Source of the DNA: Melioribacteraceae bacterium
GTDB lineage: Bacteria; Bacteroidota; Ignavibacteria; Ignavibacteriales; Melioribacteraceae
DNA length: 64,000 nt
Assembly (NCBI GenBank): GCA_026417375.1
Contig: JAOADJ010000025.1
Span: 1-64,000, forward strand
Direction: 5' to 3'
Shown: in pieces, positions 28,123-36,212 of the stretch
Layout of the letters: each line of letters begins with the position of its first letter
Position numbering within the stretch: position 1 is the first letter of the stretch
Position numbers and translations under genes: made by a program
Notes under the pieces: generated by a model
Databases searched by the model: none
What the model was told of the DNA's origin: nothing
What the model saw: the letters and a program-made list of their open reading frames with translations, nothing else

Positions 28123-29598
28123 TTATTTTTTAACTCTTAATTGATTTTCAACTAATTCTTTTGCATTCATTAAATTGCTATCAATTGTTTTATTTCCTGT
28201 TGGTTTCCAAAAATTATTTTTATTAAACAGATGATTTTCAAAATCCAATTTGTGCTTAAAATTCATTCCATGATTTTTTTTAATAAAATTATATTGATTC
28301 TCATTTATTAATTTATCTGTTAAAAGAAATTTTATTTTATTAGAATCAACTTTGAAGGAATCAATTATTGAATATTGAAATATCAAGTACAAATCCTTCT
28401 CATTGTAATTTTCTAATTTCATTAATTCATTTTTAAATTCTCTTGAACTAAAAAATCTTTTATTGATTATTGAATTAAGTTTTTCTGTATTAACATTATT
28501 TATTTTTAATTCATTAATGATTGAGTTTGATATTTCATAATTTTTAGCAACTACAACTTTTTGTTCAAATACATTTTGCACAAAGAACAAAGATATAAAT
28601 GTAATTAATCCAGCAGAAAGAGGAGCAACAAGCCAACCAATTGCAATTTTGCCAAAAACTTTAAAATTTATTGAAAGGGGATCTTTAGCCAATCCAACCC
28701 CAATAACAGCTCCAATAAACGCCTGTGTTGTGGAAAGTGGAACTAAAGGAAATGTTGGCAATCCAAGTTTTAATAAAATTGATTCAAGTTCCTGAGAAGT
28801 AAATAAAAACAGAACTAAGAATTCGGAGAATACAACTACTAACCCAGTAATTGGTGAAATTTTATACAAATCTTTACCAACAGTTTCCATTACATTGCTA
28901 CCATAAGTAAAAATTCCGACAGCAATTGATAAACCACCTAAAAAATACAATTGATGTACACTACTGATTTTAATTAAACCGAACAAATTAATTTCATCAA
29001 AGAAAGGAGCTGAAACAAACATACCCATTACATTTGCAATATTATTTGCTCCTAAAGAATAGGAAGCCAAAGCTCCGACAATAATCAATCCGGCTCTTGT
29101 GTAAGAATCAATTTCAAGTAAATGTATTTTCCATTTTTTGAGATAATGTTTAACAATTTTGAACAAAATAAAACCAAAAGCTGCTGCTAATAAAGGAGAA
29201 ACAACCCAACTTGATAAAATTTTATATAAAGATTTTAAATCAGTTGGAGAACCTGTAAAAAGATTCCAGCCAATAATTCCACCAATAACAGCTTGGGAAG
29301 TTGAAACAGGTAATTTAGCTTTTGTCATTGCAAAAACTGAAATAGCAACAGCCAAAGCCACTGTAAAGCTGCCAGCAATAGCGTTTACTGCACCCAGTTC
29401 TGTTATAGTTTTAGTTGTTCCGCTTCCCCCTATTACTGATCCGATTATTACAAATATTCCAGCAACAATAGCAGCTGTTTTAAACTTTACCATTTTTGAT
29501 ACTACTGCAGTACCAAAAACATTTACAGCATGATTTGCACCTAAGGACCAACCTAAAAATATTCCGCTACTTAAAAAAAACCATAGCAAAGGATTCAA
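28123..29598 (-). CDS. Inorganic phosphate transporter, PiT family
   Basis: 491-aa inner-membrane low-affinity phosphate (metal-phosphate) symporter. The two inverted PiT repeats are seen: GANHAVNVFGTAVVSKMVKFK with LPVSTSQAVIGGIIG, then GANNIANVMGMFVS with VPLSTTQAFIGAVIGVGLAKDP. About ten to eleven helices end near residue 350. A hydrophilic C-terminal tail of about 140 residues (QNVFEQKVVVAKNYEIS to the end) is unusually long for PiT and has no recognised motif. The DUF47 gene lies 3 bases upstream, the standard PiT partner. Confidence 0.93.
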   Translation of the reverse strand: MNPLLWFFLSSGIFLGWSLGANHAVNVFGTAVVSKMVKFKTAAIVAGIFVIIGSVIGGSGTTKTITELGAVNAIAGSFTVALAVAISVFAMTKAKLPVSTSQAVIGGIIGWNLFTGSPTDLKSLYKILSSWVVSPLLAAAFGFILFKIVKHYLKKWKIHLLEIDSYTRAGLIIVGALASYSLGANNIANVMGMFVSAPFFDEINLFGLIKISSVHQLYFLGGLSIAVGIFTYGSNVMETVGKDLYKISPITGLVVVFSEFLVLFLFTSQELESILLKLGLPTFPLVPLSTTQAFIGAVIGVGLAKDPLSINFKVFGKIAIGWLVAPLSAGLITFISLFFVQNVFEQKVVVAKNYEISNSIINELKINNVNTEKLNSIINKRFFSSREFKNELMKLENYNEKDLYLIFQYSIIDSFKVDSNKIKFLLTDKLINENQYNFIKKNHGMNFKHKLDFENHLFNKNNFWKPTGNKTIDSNLMNAKELVENQLRVKK

Positions 29599-29601
29599 AG
29601 T

Positions 29602-30246
29602 TTACTCCAACCTTTTTATTGTTGCAATTGATAGTCTATCACAAACATCTTCTGATTGTTCTGCAATTCTTTCAATGTGAAATGCAAAATACCTTACATG
29701 AATTTTTTGACTTAAAGGTTCATCGGTTCTAAAAATTGTACGTTTTATTTTTTCAGCAACTTTGTTTGTTTCTTTTTTATAGAACTGAACTTTTGTTACA
29801 TAATCTCTAACTGCATCAATATTTTTGAAATATGAACGTATTCCACTTACTGTATTTTCCAAACACTCAACAGAACGATTTGCAAGCTCTATAAAATCAT
29901 TTTTTAATTCTTCATTAATACGAGGAATTTCAACTGAAAATTCTAAAAGGTTTTCGGTTGTTATATTTAAAACTTTATCACTGCTTTCAAGTAATCCTAA
30001 AACATCTCCCCTTGCTTCCGGAATTAATGTTCTTGTGTATAATTTTATTTCGATATTTCTTCTTAAATCATCAGCTCTATCTTCAATTTTTCTTAAATCT
30101 GTTAAATAATTTTCAAACTCAGTCATTTGATTTGATAAATAACATTTAATTCCTAATTTAAAAATCAATCCACCTTTTACTACCAAATCGAGATATTCAT
30201 CAATTTGTGCTTCTAATTTTTGTGTCTTCTTAAAAAATAAAGACAT
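29602..30246 (-). CDS. DUF47 (PhoU-like) PiT accessory protein
   Basis: 214-aa all-helical cytoplasmic protein of the DUF47/YkaA family, a relative of PhoU. The characteristic start FFKKTQKLEAQIDEYLDLVVKGGLIFK and IRRIEDRADDLRR-like segment (DLRKIEDRADDLRRNIE) are present. The end (RYFAFHIERIAEQSEDVCDRL) is the second metal-binding helix pair seen in PhoU-type proteins. These proteins pair with PiT and modulate it. It sits 3 bases before PiT. Confidence 0.92.
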   Translation of the reverse strand: MSLFFKKTQKLEAQIDEYLDLVVKGGLIFKLGIKCYLSNQMTEFENYLTDLRKIEDRADDLRRNIEIKLYTRTLIPEARGDVLGLLESSDKVLNITTENLLEFSVEIPRINEELKNDFIELANRSVECLENTVSGIRSYFKNIDAVRDYVTKVQFYKKETNKVAEKIKRTIFRTDEPLSQKIHVRYFAFHIERIAEQSEDVCDRLSIATIKRLE

Positions 30247-30262
30247 TCTTTCCTCTCAATTA

Positions 30263-30943
30263 TTATTTTGATTTTTTAATCAAATCTTTGAAAAAGTATA
30301 AATAGATTATTCCTATAACACTAAATAGGATTAATACCCATAATGATTTTTCTTCTTTTTTAATTTTCATTTTTATAAAAGCATGTTCTCCTAATTTTAA
30401 ATTAGATGCCTTTAATTCAACAGCATTTCTGTTTTTATCTTTTAACAATTCGTATGGAAACACGGGATTGTCTTCAGATTCTTTTGGTATAGTTTCATCA
30501 ATCGAAGAAATAACATAACCGGCAGGTAAAATTATTCTGGAATACAATTTATTTATTTTTGATAAAGTTGAATTGATGAAACGATATTTGAAATTATAAT
30601 TTCCAAAATCTTCTAACTTATCAGTAGAAAAATTATAAAATGAATCAACATTAAATTTTATTTGAGCTTTGGTTGTTTTTAATTCTTTAATTACAATAAA
30701 ACTATTTCCATCACTTTTAATAAAATTAAGTTGCAATTCATTAGATTCTAAACTGGCTGTGTTCAGATTTTTAAATACAAATGGCAATTTAATTTCATCA
30801 TTATAAACTTGATTAAATTCAATATCCCATATTACATAAGCATTTCCATTTTCATTCAAATAAATTTTTTCATAAAAGTAATTAGCTGATTGAGCATAAA
30901 ATATGTTAGTTATTAAAAAAGTAAGTAATAAAAATTTTTTCAT
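30263..30943 (-). CDS. Membrane-anchored extracytoplasmic protein, unknown
   Basis: 226 aa. Signal peptide 1-18 (LLLTFLITNIFYAQ), an extracytoplasmic domain of ~180 residues with many beta strands (YVIWDIEFNQVYNDEIKLPF), then one C-terminal helix (LWVLILFSVIGIIYLYFF, ~203-220) and a basic end, so it is a type I membrane protein. I do not recognise the family; the layout resembles the N-terminal ectodomain of DUF2207-like proteins but without support from motifs. It overlaps the SLC13 gene by 4 bases and may be an accessory subunit of that transporter. Confidence 0.7.
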   Translation of the reverse strand: MKKFLLLTFLITNIFYAQSANYFYEKIYLNENGNAYVIWDIEFNQVYNDEIKLPFVFKNLNTASLESNELQLNFIKSDGNSFIVIKELKTTKAQIKFNVDSFYNFSTDKLEDFGNYNFKYRFINSTLSKINKLYSRIILPAGYVISSIDETIPKESEDNPVFPYELLKDKNRNAVELKASNLKLGEHAFIKMKIKKEEKSLWVLILFSVIGIIYLYFFKDLIKKSK

Positions 30944-32511
30944 GGTGTGATTCCTAAAAATCTAAACCAGGTTAATCCAGCAATTAATAAAAGAATTATT
31001 CCAATAGTTGACATTATTATTCCATACTTTAAATTATCTAGGACTGAATATTGCCCAGTTGTAAAAAGAATAACATTTGGTTTAGCACTAATAGGTAACC
31101 CTATTACCCAATCAATAGTAAATGCAGCCGGAAGTGCAAGAGCAATTGGATTTATACCAAGTTCTTTGGAAAGAGCAATTGTAAAAGGAATTAAAATTAT
31201 AGTTCTCATTGTTTTAGAAGTAAAAACAAGATGAGAATACATCATTACAGAAATTATAATTATGTAGATAACCCAAAAATTTATTTCTTTGTTAAGGTTG
31301 AATGATTGAAATAAATTTTGAACAGCCCATTTTGCAGCACCAGTATCATTTAAAGCTAAACCGCCAGCATATGCCCCTGCACTAAATAACATTAAGTGCC
31401 AGGGGATATCACATTCATTCCATTTTAATAAACCGACTTTTGGTAATAGAGTTATAACAGCACCAACCATTGCAGCCATTACAGGATCAATTTGAAATCC
31501 AAATAATTGAGTATGAAATCTATCTGTAACCCAAAGAAACACAACTAAACCAAAAATAAATGCACCCTTCTTTTCCATTGCACTCATTTTTCCCATACTA
31601 TCAAGTTGCTTTTTTAATGAATCAATTCCTCCTTTAACTTTGGGTGTTGTTTCTTCTTTCTTTAATTTGAAGAAATACTTTGGTCCAAGATACCATGCTA
31701 TTAACATTGCAATTATTACAACTGGAAGATTAGCAAACATCCAATCGGTATAATAAACTTTTGTGTTTGCCATACTAAAGATGAAAGAAACTGCAATTAA
31801 ATTAGCAGTACTTCCTGTCATAAATCCGCTTGAGAAAATATTTATACCAAATAAATTTTGAAGAAATAAGTTTTTACCAAAATTGTTTGGAGCATCACTT
31901 GTAGAGCCATAAATTGATGCAACGATTAACATAATTGGTAATGTAATTACCGTTCTTGCTGCAGTAGCAGGAATTAAAGGAGCAAGAGCTAATTGTAATA
32001 AAATAAAAGCAAGCAACATTGGAAGAGCTTTGCTTCCAAATTTTACAATTAAGTTTAATGCTATTCTTTTTGCAATATTTGTTTTTACTAATAAAGATGA
32101 AAGAATAAAAGCAAGAACATTTAACCATATTACATCAAATCCTAAAACACCTAAAACATTTTTCATTTCCCAACCGTTAAAGAAAACTAAAAGTATCATT
32201 AATATTAACGAAGTAACATGCGTAGGTATTGCTTCGGTAACCCATAAGATTAATGCAAACATAAATGCTGCAATAACCACTTGCCCGGATGCAGTTAATC
32301 CTGTTGGTGTTGGCATATAGTAAAGATATAGAAAAACAATTATTGAAACGGGTACACCTAAATACTTTAACCACTTTTCATTTTGTGAAGATTTTTTTTC
32401 CGGTATTACAGATAATTTATGTTTATCTAAATCAAGTAAGTTTTCTAAATCTTCTCCATTACTACCATTAGAAATTTCAACTTTCTCTGAAACGATTTTT
32501 TCATCTTTCAT
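30940..32511 (-). CDS. SLC13/DASS-family anion symporter
   Basis: 523-aa inner-membrane secondary transporter. After a ~50-residue cytoplasmic N-tail there are about 11-12 helices with the DASS pattern: LILWVTEAIPTHVTSLIL (first half) and ALPAAFTIDWVIGLPISAKPNVILFTTG in the second; the usual SNT-type Na+/substrate motif is divergent (SGFMTGSTANLIA). The family imports dicarboxylates, sulfate or phosphate; yeast Pho87/90/91 are phosphate-specific members. Its place between the CYTH pair and PiT suggests phosphate or a phosphorylated/organic acid substrate, but substrate cannot be read from sequence. Confidence 0.85.
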   Translation of the reverse strand: MKDEKIVSEKVEISNGSNGEDLENLLDLDKHKLSVIPEKKSSQNEKWLKYLGVPVSIIVFLYLYYMPTPTGLTASGQVVIAAFMFALILWVTEAIPTHVTSLILMILLVFFNGWEMKNVLGVLGFDVIWLNVLAFILSSLLVKTNIAKRIALNLIVKFGSKALPMLLAFILLQLALAPLIPATAARTVITLPIMLIVASIYGSTSDAPNNFGKNLFLQNLFGINIFSSGFMTGSTANLIAVSFIFSMANTKVYYTDWMFANLPVVIIAMLIAWYLGPKYFFKLKKEETTPKVKGGIDSLKKQLDSMGKMSAMEKKGAFIFGLVVFLWVTDRFHTQLFGFQIDPVMAAMVGAVITLLPKVGLLKWNECDIPWHLMLFSAGAYAGGLALNDTGAAKWAVQNLFQSFNLNKEINFWVIYIIIISVMMYSHLVFTSKTMRTIILIPFTIALSKELGINPIALALPAAFTIDWVIGLPISAKPNVILFTTGQYSVLDNLKYGIIMSTIGIILLLIAGLTWFRFLGITP

Positions 32512-32518
32512 TAGAAAA

Positions 32519-32992
32519 TTATTTCTCCCAATTCTTAAAAGGATTTTTCATTAACATTGAATTATAATATTTAACATCACCTGTTACTTCTTCACCAAGC
32601 CATTCTGGTTTTTCAAAATTTTCATTTTCATCACTTAGTTCTACTTCTGCTAAAATCAATCCTTCATTTTCTCCATAAAATTCATCTACTTCAAATGTGT
32701 GATTTTTATATTTAACTAAGTAACGTGTTTTATCAATTACACCCGGTTCACAAATTTTTAATAAATCCTCTACATCTTTTACTGATATTTCTTTTTCCCA
32801 TTCAAATCTTGAAGCACCAGAATCATTACCAATACCTTTTACAGTAATAAAACCTTTATCACCTTTAATTCTTACTCTAACTGTTCTTTCAGGTACAGAA
32901 GATAAATATCCTTGTGTAATTCTGGTTGATTTTTCAGCTAAGTGTTTGAATTCTCCTTTTACTAAGAATTTTTTTTCAACTTCTTGTGCCAT
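32519..32992 (-). CDS. CYTH-domain triphosphatase (TTM family)
   Basis: 157-aa tunnel-fold enzyme. The diagnostic ExExK is Glu4-x-Glu6-x-Lys8 (EVEKKFLV), followed by alternating charged strands (ERTVRVRIKGDKGFITVK; RFEWEKEIS; DKTRYLVKYKNHTFEVDEF; LILAEVELSDENE), all lining the tunnel in TTM enzymes. Small bacterial members hydrolyse inorganic tripolyphosphate or act on thiamine triphosphate; adenylate-cyclase activity is known for CyaB-type members. Given the phosphate operon, inorganic tri-/polyphosphate is the likeliest substrate (inference). 9 bases downstream of a second, divergent CYTH-like gene. Confidence 0.9.
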   Translation of the reverse strand: MAQEVEKKFLVKGEFKHLAEKSTRITQGYLSSVPERTVRVRIKGDKGFITVKGIGNDSGASRFEWEKEISVKDVEDLLKICEPGVIDKTRYLVKYKNHTFEVDEFYGENEGLILAEVELSDENENFEKPEWLGEEVTGDVKYYNSMLMKNPFKNWEK

Positions 32993-33001
32993 AATAATCT
33001 C

Positions 33002-33586
33002 CTATTTCATTCCAACTAAGTTTTTTAATCCTCTTATGTAATTAATGTTTGGAAATGATTCTAATTCTAATTCTCTGACTGTTTTAATAACTAATTCCGG
33101 ATCTTCCATTTCTACTGCAGCAGTTTTTATTGTTTTACCATCAACAGTAACTTCTGCAATTTCAACAATTGTATTATTGATAGTAAAACCTGTTCTTTTT
33201 TTATGTACATCAACTGCTTTTAATAATTTAGAAGGTTTAATTAATTCATTTAAATATTGTTCATATGTATATTCTGTTCTTTCGAATTTTGGAACTGCAA
33301 CTTTGAAGCATTTAAATACTTTTTCAATTTCAGAAACTGGTAAAGGGAAAGAACCTTTCATTATTGGTAACCATTGTTCGAGTCTATCTTCATTTACTTG
33401 CTGTAATGTTTTTATATCCATTAATCCATCACGAATTTTAGTATTATCCATACTTACTTCTGAAAGAATATAAACTTCATCACTTTCACGGGTTTTACCT
33501 TCGGGATGTTTACGAATGTTTTCTTCTGCTTTTCCGAGATCATCTGTGAAAGTTCTCCATTCCCAACGTGGAATTATTTCTGACAT
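33002..33586 (-). CDS. Divergent CYTH-like protein
   Basis: 194 aa. The strand pattern mimics CYTH: an N-terminal strand with RWEWRTF (Arg7, Glu9, Arg11), a LSEVSMDNTKIRDGLMDIK hairpin, RTEYTYEQYL, KKRTGFTINNTIVEIAEVTV and a final AAVEMED strand. The canonical ExExK is replaced by a single Glu with flanking Trp/Arg, so hydrolysis may be lost or changed. I recall such WEWRTF proteins annotated as CYTH-like in other genomes, but only loosely. It is the first gene of the operon, with a strong Shine-Dalgarno sequence (AAAAGGAG) and a sigma-54-like promoter ~24-50 bases upstream. It may form a heteromer with the canonical CYTH protein. Confidence 0.7.
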   Translation of the reverse strand: MSEIIPRWEWRTFTDDLGKAEENIRKHPEGKTRESDEVYILSEVSMDNTKIRDGLMDIKTLQQVNEDRLEQWLPIMKGSFPLPVSEIEKVFKCFKVAVPKFERTEYTYEQYLNELIKPSKLLKAVDVHKKRTGFTINNTIVEIAEVTVDGKTIKTAAVEMEDPELVIKTVRELELESFPNINYIRGLKNLVGMK

Positions 33587-33620
33587 ATTTTTTCTCCTTT
33601 TGTTTTTGATTTTTCATTTC

Positions 33621-33636
33621 CCCAACCATTATGCCA
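33621..33636 (-). promoter_or_regulatory. Probable sigma-54 (-24/-12) promoter of the phosphate operon
   Basis: Minus strand 33636-33621 reads TGGCATAATGGTTGGG; the consensus is TGGCACG-N4-TTGCW. TGGCA and TTG match at exact spacing; the C of the -12 GC pair is G. It would start RNA near 33610, about 24 bases before the first ATG and just upstream of its Shine-Dalgarno sequence. The divergent gene cluster encodes a sigma-54 activator. One key -12 base deviates, so this remains a prediction. Confidence 0.55.
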
Positions 33637-33706
33637 TTATATTTTTTTACAAAAATTAATTTAAACTCTTAAATGTTAACATTTTGTAAAGATTTAATTT
33701 TTCTCC

Positions 33707-33745
33707 TTGACTTTTATTCGTCAATTGACGTTTATTCGTCGTCAA
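33707..33745. promoter_or_regulatory. Tandem palindromes, probable enhancer (UAS) for the sigma-54 activator
   Basis: Two adjoining copies, TTGACTTTTATTCGTC (33707-33722) and TTGACGTTTATTCGTC (33725-33740), identical at 15 of 16 bases with an 18-base period. Copy 1 is palindromic as TTGAC-N8-GTCAA; copy 2 as TTGACG-N9-CGTCAA (33725-33745). They lie about 100-135 bases upstream of the predicted start near 33610, the usual distance for NtrC-family enhancers, and ~90-120 bases upstream of the sensor operon. Confidence 0.6.
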
Positions 33746-33830
33746 ATTTAATTTTAATTTATGATAAGAATAAAAATCATAAGTTTTTTTTGGAATGATT
33801 TTAGAAATAAGATGATAAAATAGATTTATT

Positions 33831-34733
33831 ATGAAAAAGAAAAATTTTGTTTTAATTACATTAACTTTTTTTATTGGAATTTCATTTACGGTAGCATTTT
33901 ATTTTTTTTCAATTAATATTGAAGAAGAAACAATTTTAGTTAATTACAAAAACTCTAATTTTAATAAATCAAAAAAAACTCTTTTCATCGGAGTAATTTC
34001 ACGTTACCCACCTAATATTATCTATCGGGGTTATCAACCAATTATGGATTATTTAAGCTCAAACACAAACTATAATTTTGAAATTAAATTCAGTGATAAC
34101 TATGAACAAGCAATACAAAAATTAATAACAGGAGAAGTAGTAGCTTCATTCATTGGTTCTTATATTTATATTCAAGCTCACAAAGAATATGGAATTATTC
34201 CAATTTTAAAACCTCTTAATGAAAACTATGAACCTTTTTCAAGATCCGTTTTATTTACTAATGAAAATTCAAACATCTATAAAATTGATGACCTAAAAGG
34301 GAAAAAATTAGCTTTACCTTCTTCTCAATCTTTATCGAGCAATTGGTTATTGAAATATGAACTAAAAAGAAATAAAATTAAGGAAAGCGATTTAGAGATT
34401 ATTACAAATTTTCCTCATCATCAAAGTGTGATTTATAATGTTTTAAATAAAAGATACGATGCAGGTGTAACACGCGAATATTTATTAAAAAAATTAAATA
34501 CAAACTCAACCAGAATAATTTTATATTCGGATCCATTTCCTACGGCTCCTTTAGTAGTAACAAAAAATTATCCTAAAGAAATAATAAAAGAAATTAAAAA
34601 TGCTTTTTTAAAACTCAACCCGCAAAATCCAGATTTATTAAACCTAACAAAAGATTTTGATAATGAATTTATTCATGGATTTGTTGAAGCTACTGATAAA
34701 GAATACGATATTGTTAGAAGAATCAGCAAATAA
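33831..34733 (+). CDS. PhnD-like periplasmic substrate-binding protein (sensor partner)
   Basis: 300 aa. One N-terminal hydrophobic segment (~7-27, VLITLTFFIGISFTVAFYFF) without a clear cleavage site, so it may stay anchored. The rest is a type 2 periplasmic-binding fold of the PhnD (phosphate/phosphite/phosphonate) family: TLFIGVISRYPPNIIYRGYQPIMDYLS, GEVVASFIGSYIYIQA, DLKGKKLALPSSQS, and NVLNKRYDAGVTREYLL. There is no ABC permease or ATPase gene nearby; instead a histidine kinase follows 6 bases later. Such orphan binding proteins commonly present ligand to a sensor kinase. Ligand is inferred, not shown. Confidence 0.82.
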   Translation: MKKKNFVLITLTFFIGISFTVAFYFFSINIEEETILVNYKNSNFNKSKKTLFIGVISRYPPNIIYRGYQPIMDYLSSNTNYNFEIKFSDNYEQAIQKLITGEVVASFIGSYIYIQAHKEYGIIPILKPLNENYEPFSRSVLFTNENSNIYKIDDLKGKKLALPSSQSLSSNWLLKYELKRNKIKESDLEIITNFPHHQSVIYNVLNKRYDAGVTREYLLKKLNTNSTRIILYSDPFPTAPLVVTKNYPKEIIKEIKNAFLKLNPQNPDLLNLTKDFDNEFIHGFVEATDKEYDIVRRISK

Positions 34734-34739
34734 GGTTAA

Positions 34740-36212
34740 GTGATGAATAAAATTACAAATAGTTTGAAAACAAAAATTCTACTCTTAATTGGATTAGTGA
34801 TAATTCTTTTAATGTTTTTAATCTCCACTATATTATTAATAAAGTGGCGGGAAATTATTATAACAAAACAAAAAGAAAACGCATTAGCAATTTCCAAAAC
34901 TTTTGCTTCCAGCGTTATAGATGCTATCATTTTCGAAGAAAAAGGTTCGTTTCAAAAAGAAAATATTTTAGAAACCTATATTGAAAATTTTATCAAAAGA
35001 TTGGGTAACGTAAGCTTCGTCAGAATTTTTGATAAGAATGGGAATCCTATAGTTTTATTAACTAATTCAAAAAACTTAAATGATATTCAGTTAGAAAAAA
35101 ACGAGAAAAATCTTTTATCAGAAAAAATAAAAATCTATAATCATAAATCTTTCGGGTGGATTTTAGAAGTACACGAACCTTTTATTTTTTCAGGTAAATT
35201 TTTTGGAAAAGCTATTATTGGTTTTAATGCTGAACCAATAAGAAGTGAAATAAAAATAACTTTTCTTATTCTGCTAATTTCAACAATCATTCTTACTTCA
35301 ATTGTATTAATAATTTTATTTTATTCAATTAATCATATGACCTCATCATTGGAAAAATTAGTTTTTGAATTTGATAAAGTTGATTTCAATAAAGAGATTG
35401 ATATAAATCTACCAATTAAAAATGATGAAATAGGTTTTCTATATCAAAAATTTAAAGAATTAATCAGAAGATTAGAATTATCTAAGAAAGAATTAGAAAA
35501 TGCACAAAAACAAATTTATCAGGCAGAAAAATTAGCTTCGATAGGAAGATTGGCTTCAGGTGTAGCTCATCAAGTTAATAATCCTCTTAATGGAATTAAA
35601 TCCTGTTTATATGCTATTGAGAACAATCAAATTAATAATGAAAAAACTAAAACATACCTTCATTTAATTAATGAAGGAATTTCAAATATTGAAAATGTTG
35701 TTAAAAAACTTTTAGGATTTGCAAGGCAACAAACAAACTCTCAAAATATTATTAACATAAATGAAGTAATAGAAAAAACAATTCCACTTTTTGATTACAG
35801 ATTGAAAGAAAAAGAAATAGAACTAAAATTAAATCTTGATAAAAATATTTCACTTGTAAAAATGGAAACACATTTATTCCAGGAAATAATTATGAATCTT
35901 TTGTTAAATAGCTACGACGCAATAAATGAAAAAGGTGAAGTAATTATTTCGACAAAAAATCAAAATGATAAATATGTTTGTATTATTATTGAAGACAATG
36001 GAATTGGAATGGATAAAGAAATTTTGAATAATATTTTTGATCCATTCTTTACAACAAAAGAAGTTGGAAAAGGAACAGGTTTAGGATTATCGGTATGTTT
36101 AGGTATTATTGAAAGTCATAATGGAAATATAAAAGTTGAAAGTCAACCCGGAAGAGGAACAAAAATTATTATCAACCTATTGAAGTATGAAAATGAAGAT
36201 ATTAATAATTGA
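34740..36212 (+). CDS. Membrane sensor histidine kinase (NtrB/AtoS-like)
   Basis: 490 aa. Helix 12-34, a periplasmic region of ~135 residues (35-170), helix ~173-195, HAMP (~198-250), a short coiled coil, the dimerisation/phosphoacceptor domain with His277 (ASGVAHQVNNPLNG), and an ATPase domain with N-box (LLNSYDAINEKG), G1 (IIEDNGIGMDKE), F-box and G2 (GKGTGLGLSVCLGIIESHNG). The HQVNNPL H-box is the HxxNNPL type usually paired with sigma-54 regulators. It overlaps the regulator gene by 26 bases. It likely reads the ligand state of the upstream PhnD-like protein. Confidence 0.93.
   Translation: MMNKITNSLKTKILLLIGLVIILLMFLISTILLIKWREIIITKQKENALAISKTFASSVIDAIIFEEKGSFQKENILETYIENFIKRLGNVSFVRIFDKNGNPIVLLTNSKNLNDIQLEKNEKNLLSEKIKIYNHKSFGWILEVHEPFIFSGKFFGKAIIGFNAEPIRSEIKITFLILLISTIILTSIVLIILFYSINHMTSSLEKLVFEFDKVDFNKEIDINLPIKNDEIGFLYQKFKELIRRLELSKKELENAQKQIYQAEKLASIGRLASGVAHQVNNPLNGIKSCLYAIENNQINNEKTKTYLHLINEGISNIENVVKKLLGFARQQTNSQNIININEVIEKTIPLFDYRLKEKEIELKLNLDKNISLVKMETHLFQEIIMNLLLNSYDAINEKGEVIISTKNQNDKYVCIIIEDNGIGMDKEILNNIFDPFFTTKEVGKGTGLGLSVCLGIIESHNGNIKVESQPGRGTKIIINLLKYENEDINN

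Larger units (their letters stand above)
33587..33830. other. Divergent regulatory region, phosphate operon / sensor operon
   Basis: 244 bases without a gene. Apart from the -24/-12 element and tandem palindromes listed separately, I see a TATGAT box at 33760-33765 that could be a -10 for the plus-strand sensor genes but with no matching -35, and no small ORF. Confidence 0.5.

Noticed and set aside
34740-36212. Sigma-54 promoter for the sensor operon (TGGAATGATTTTAGAA near 33810)
   Set aside because: It lacks the GC of the -24 and -12 boxes; only scattered bases match.
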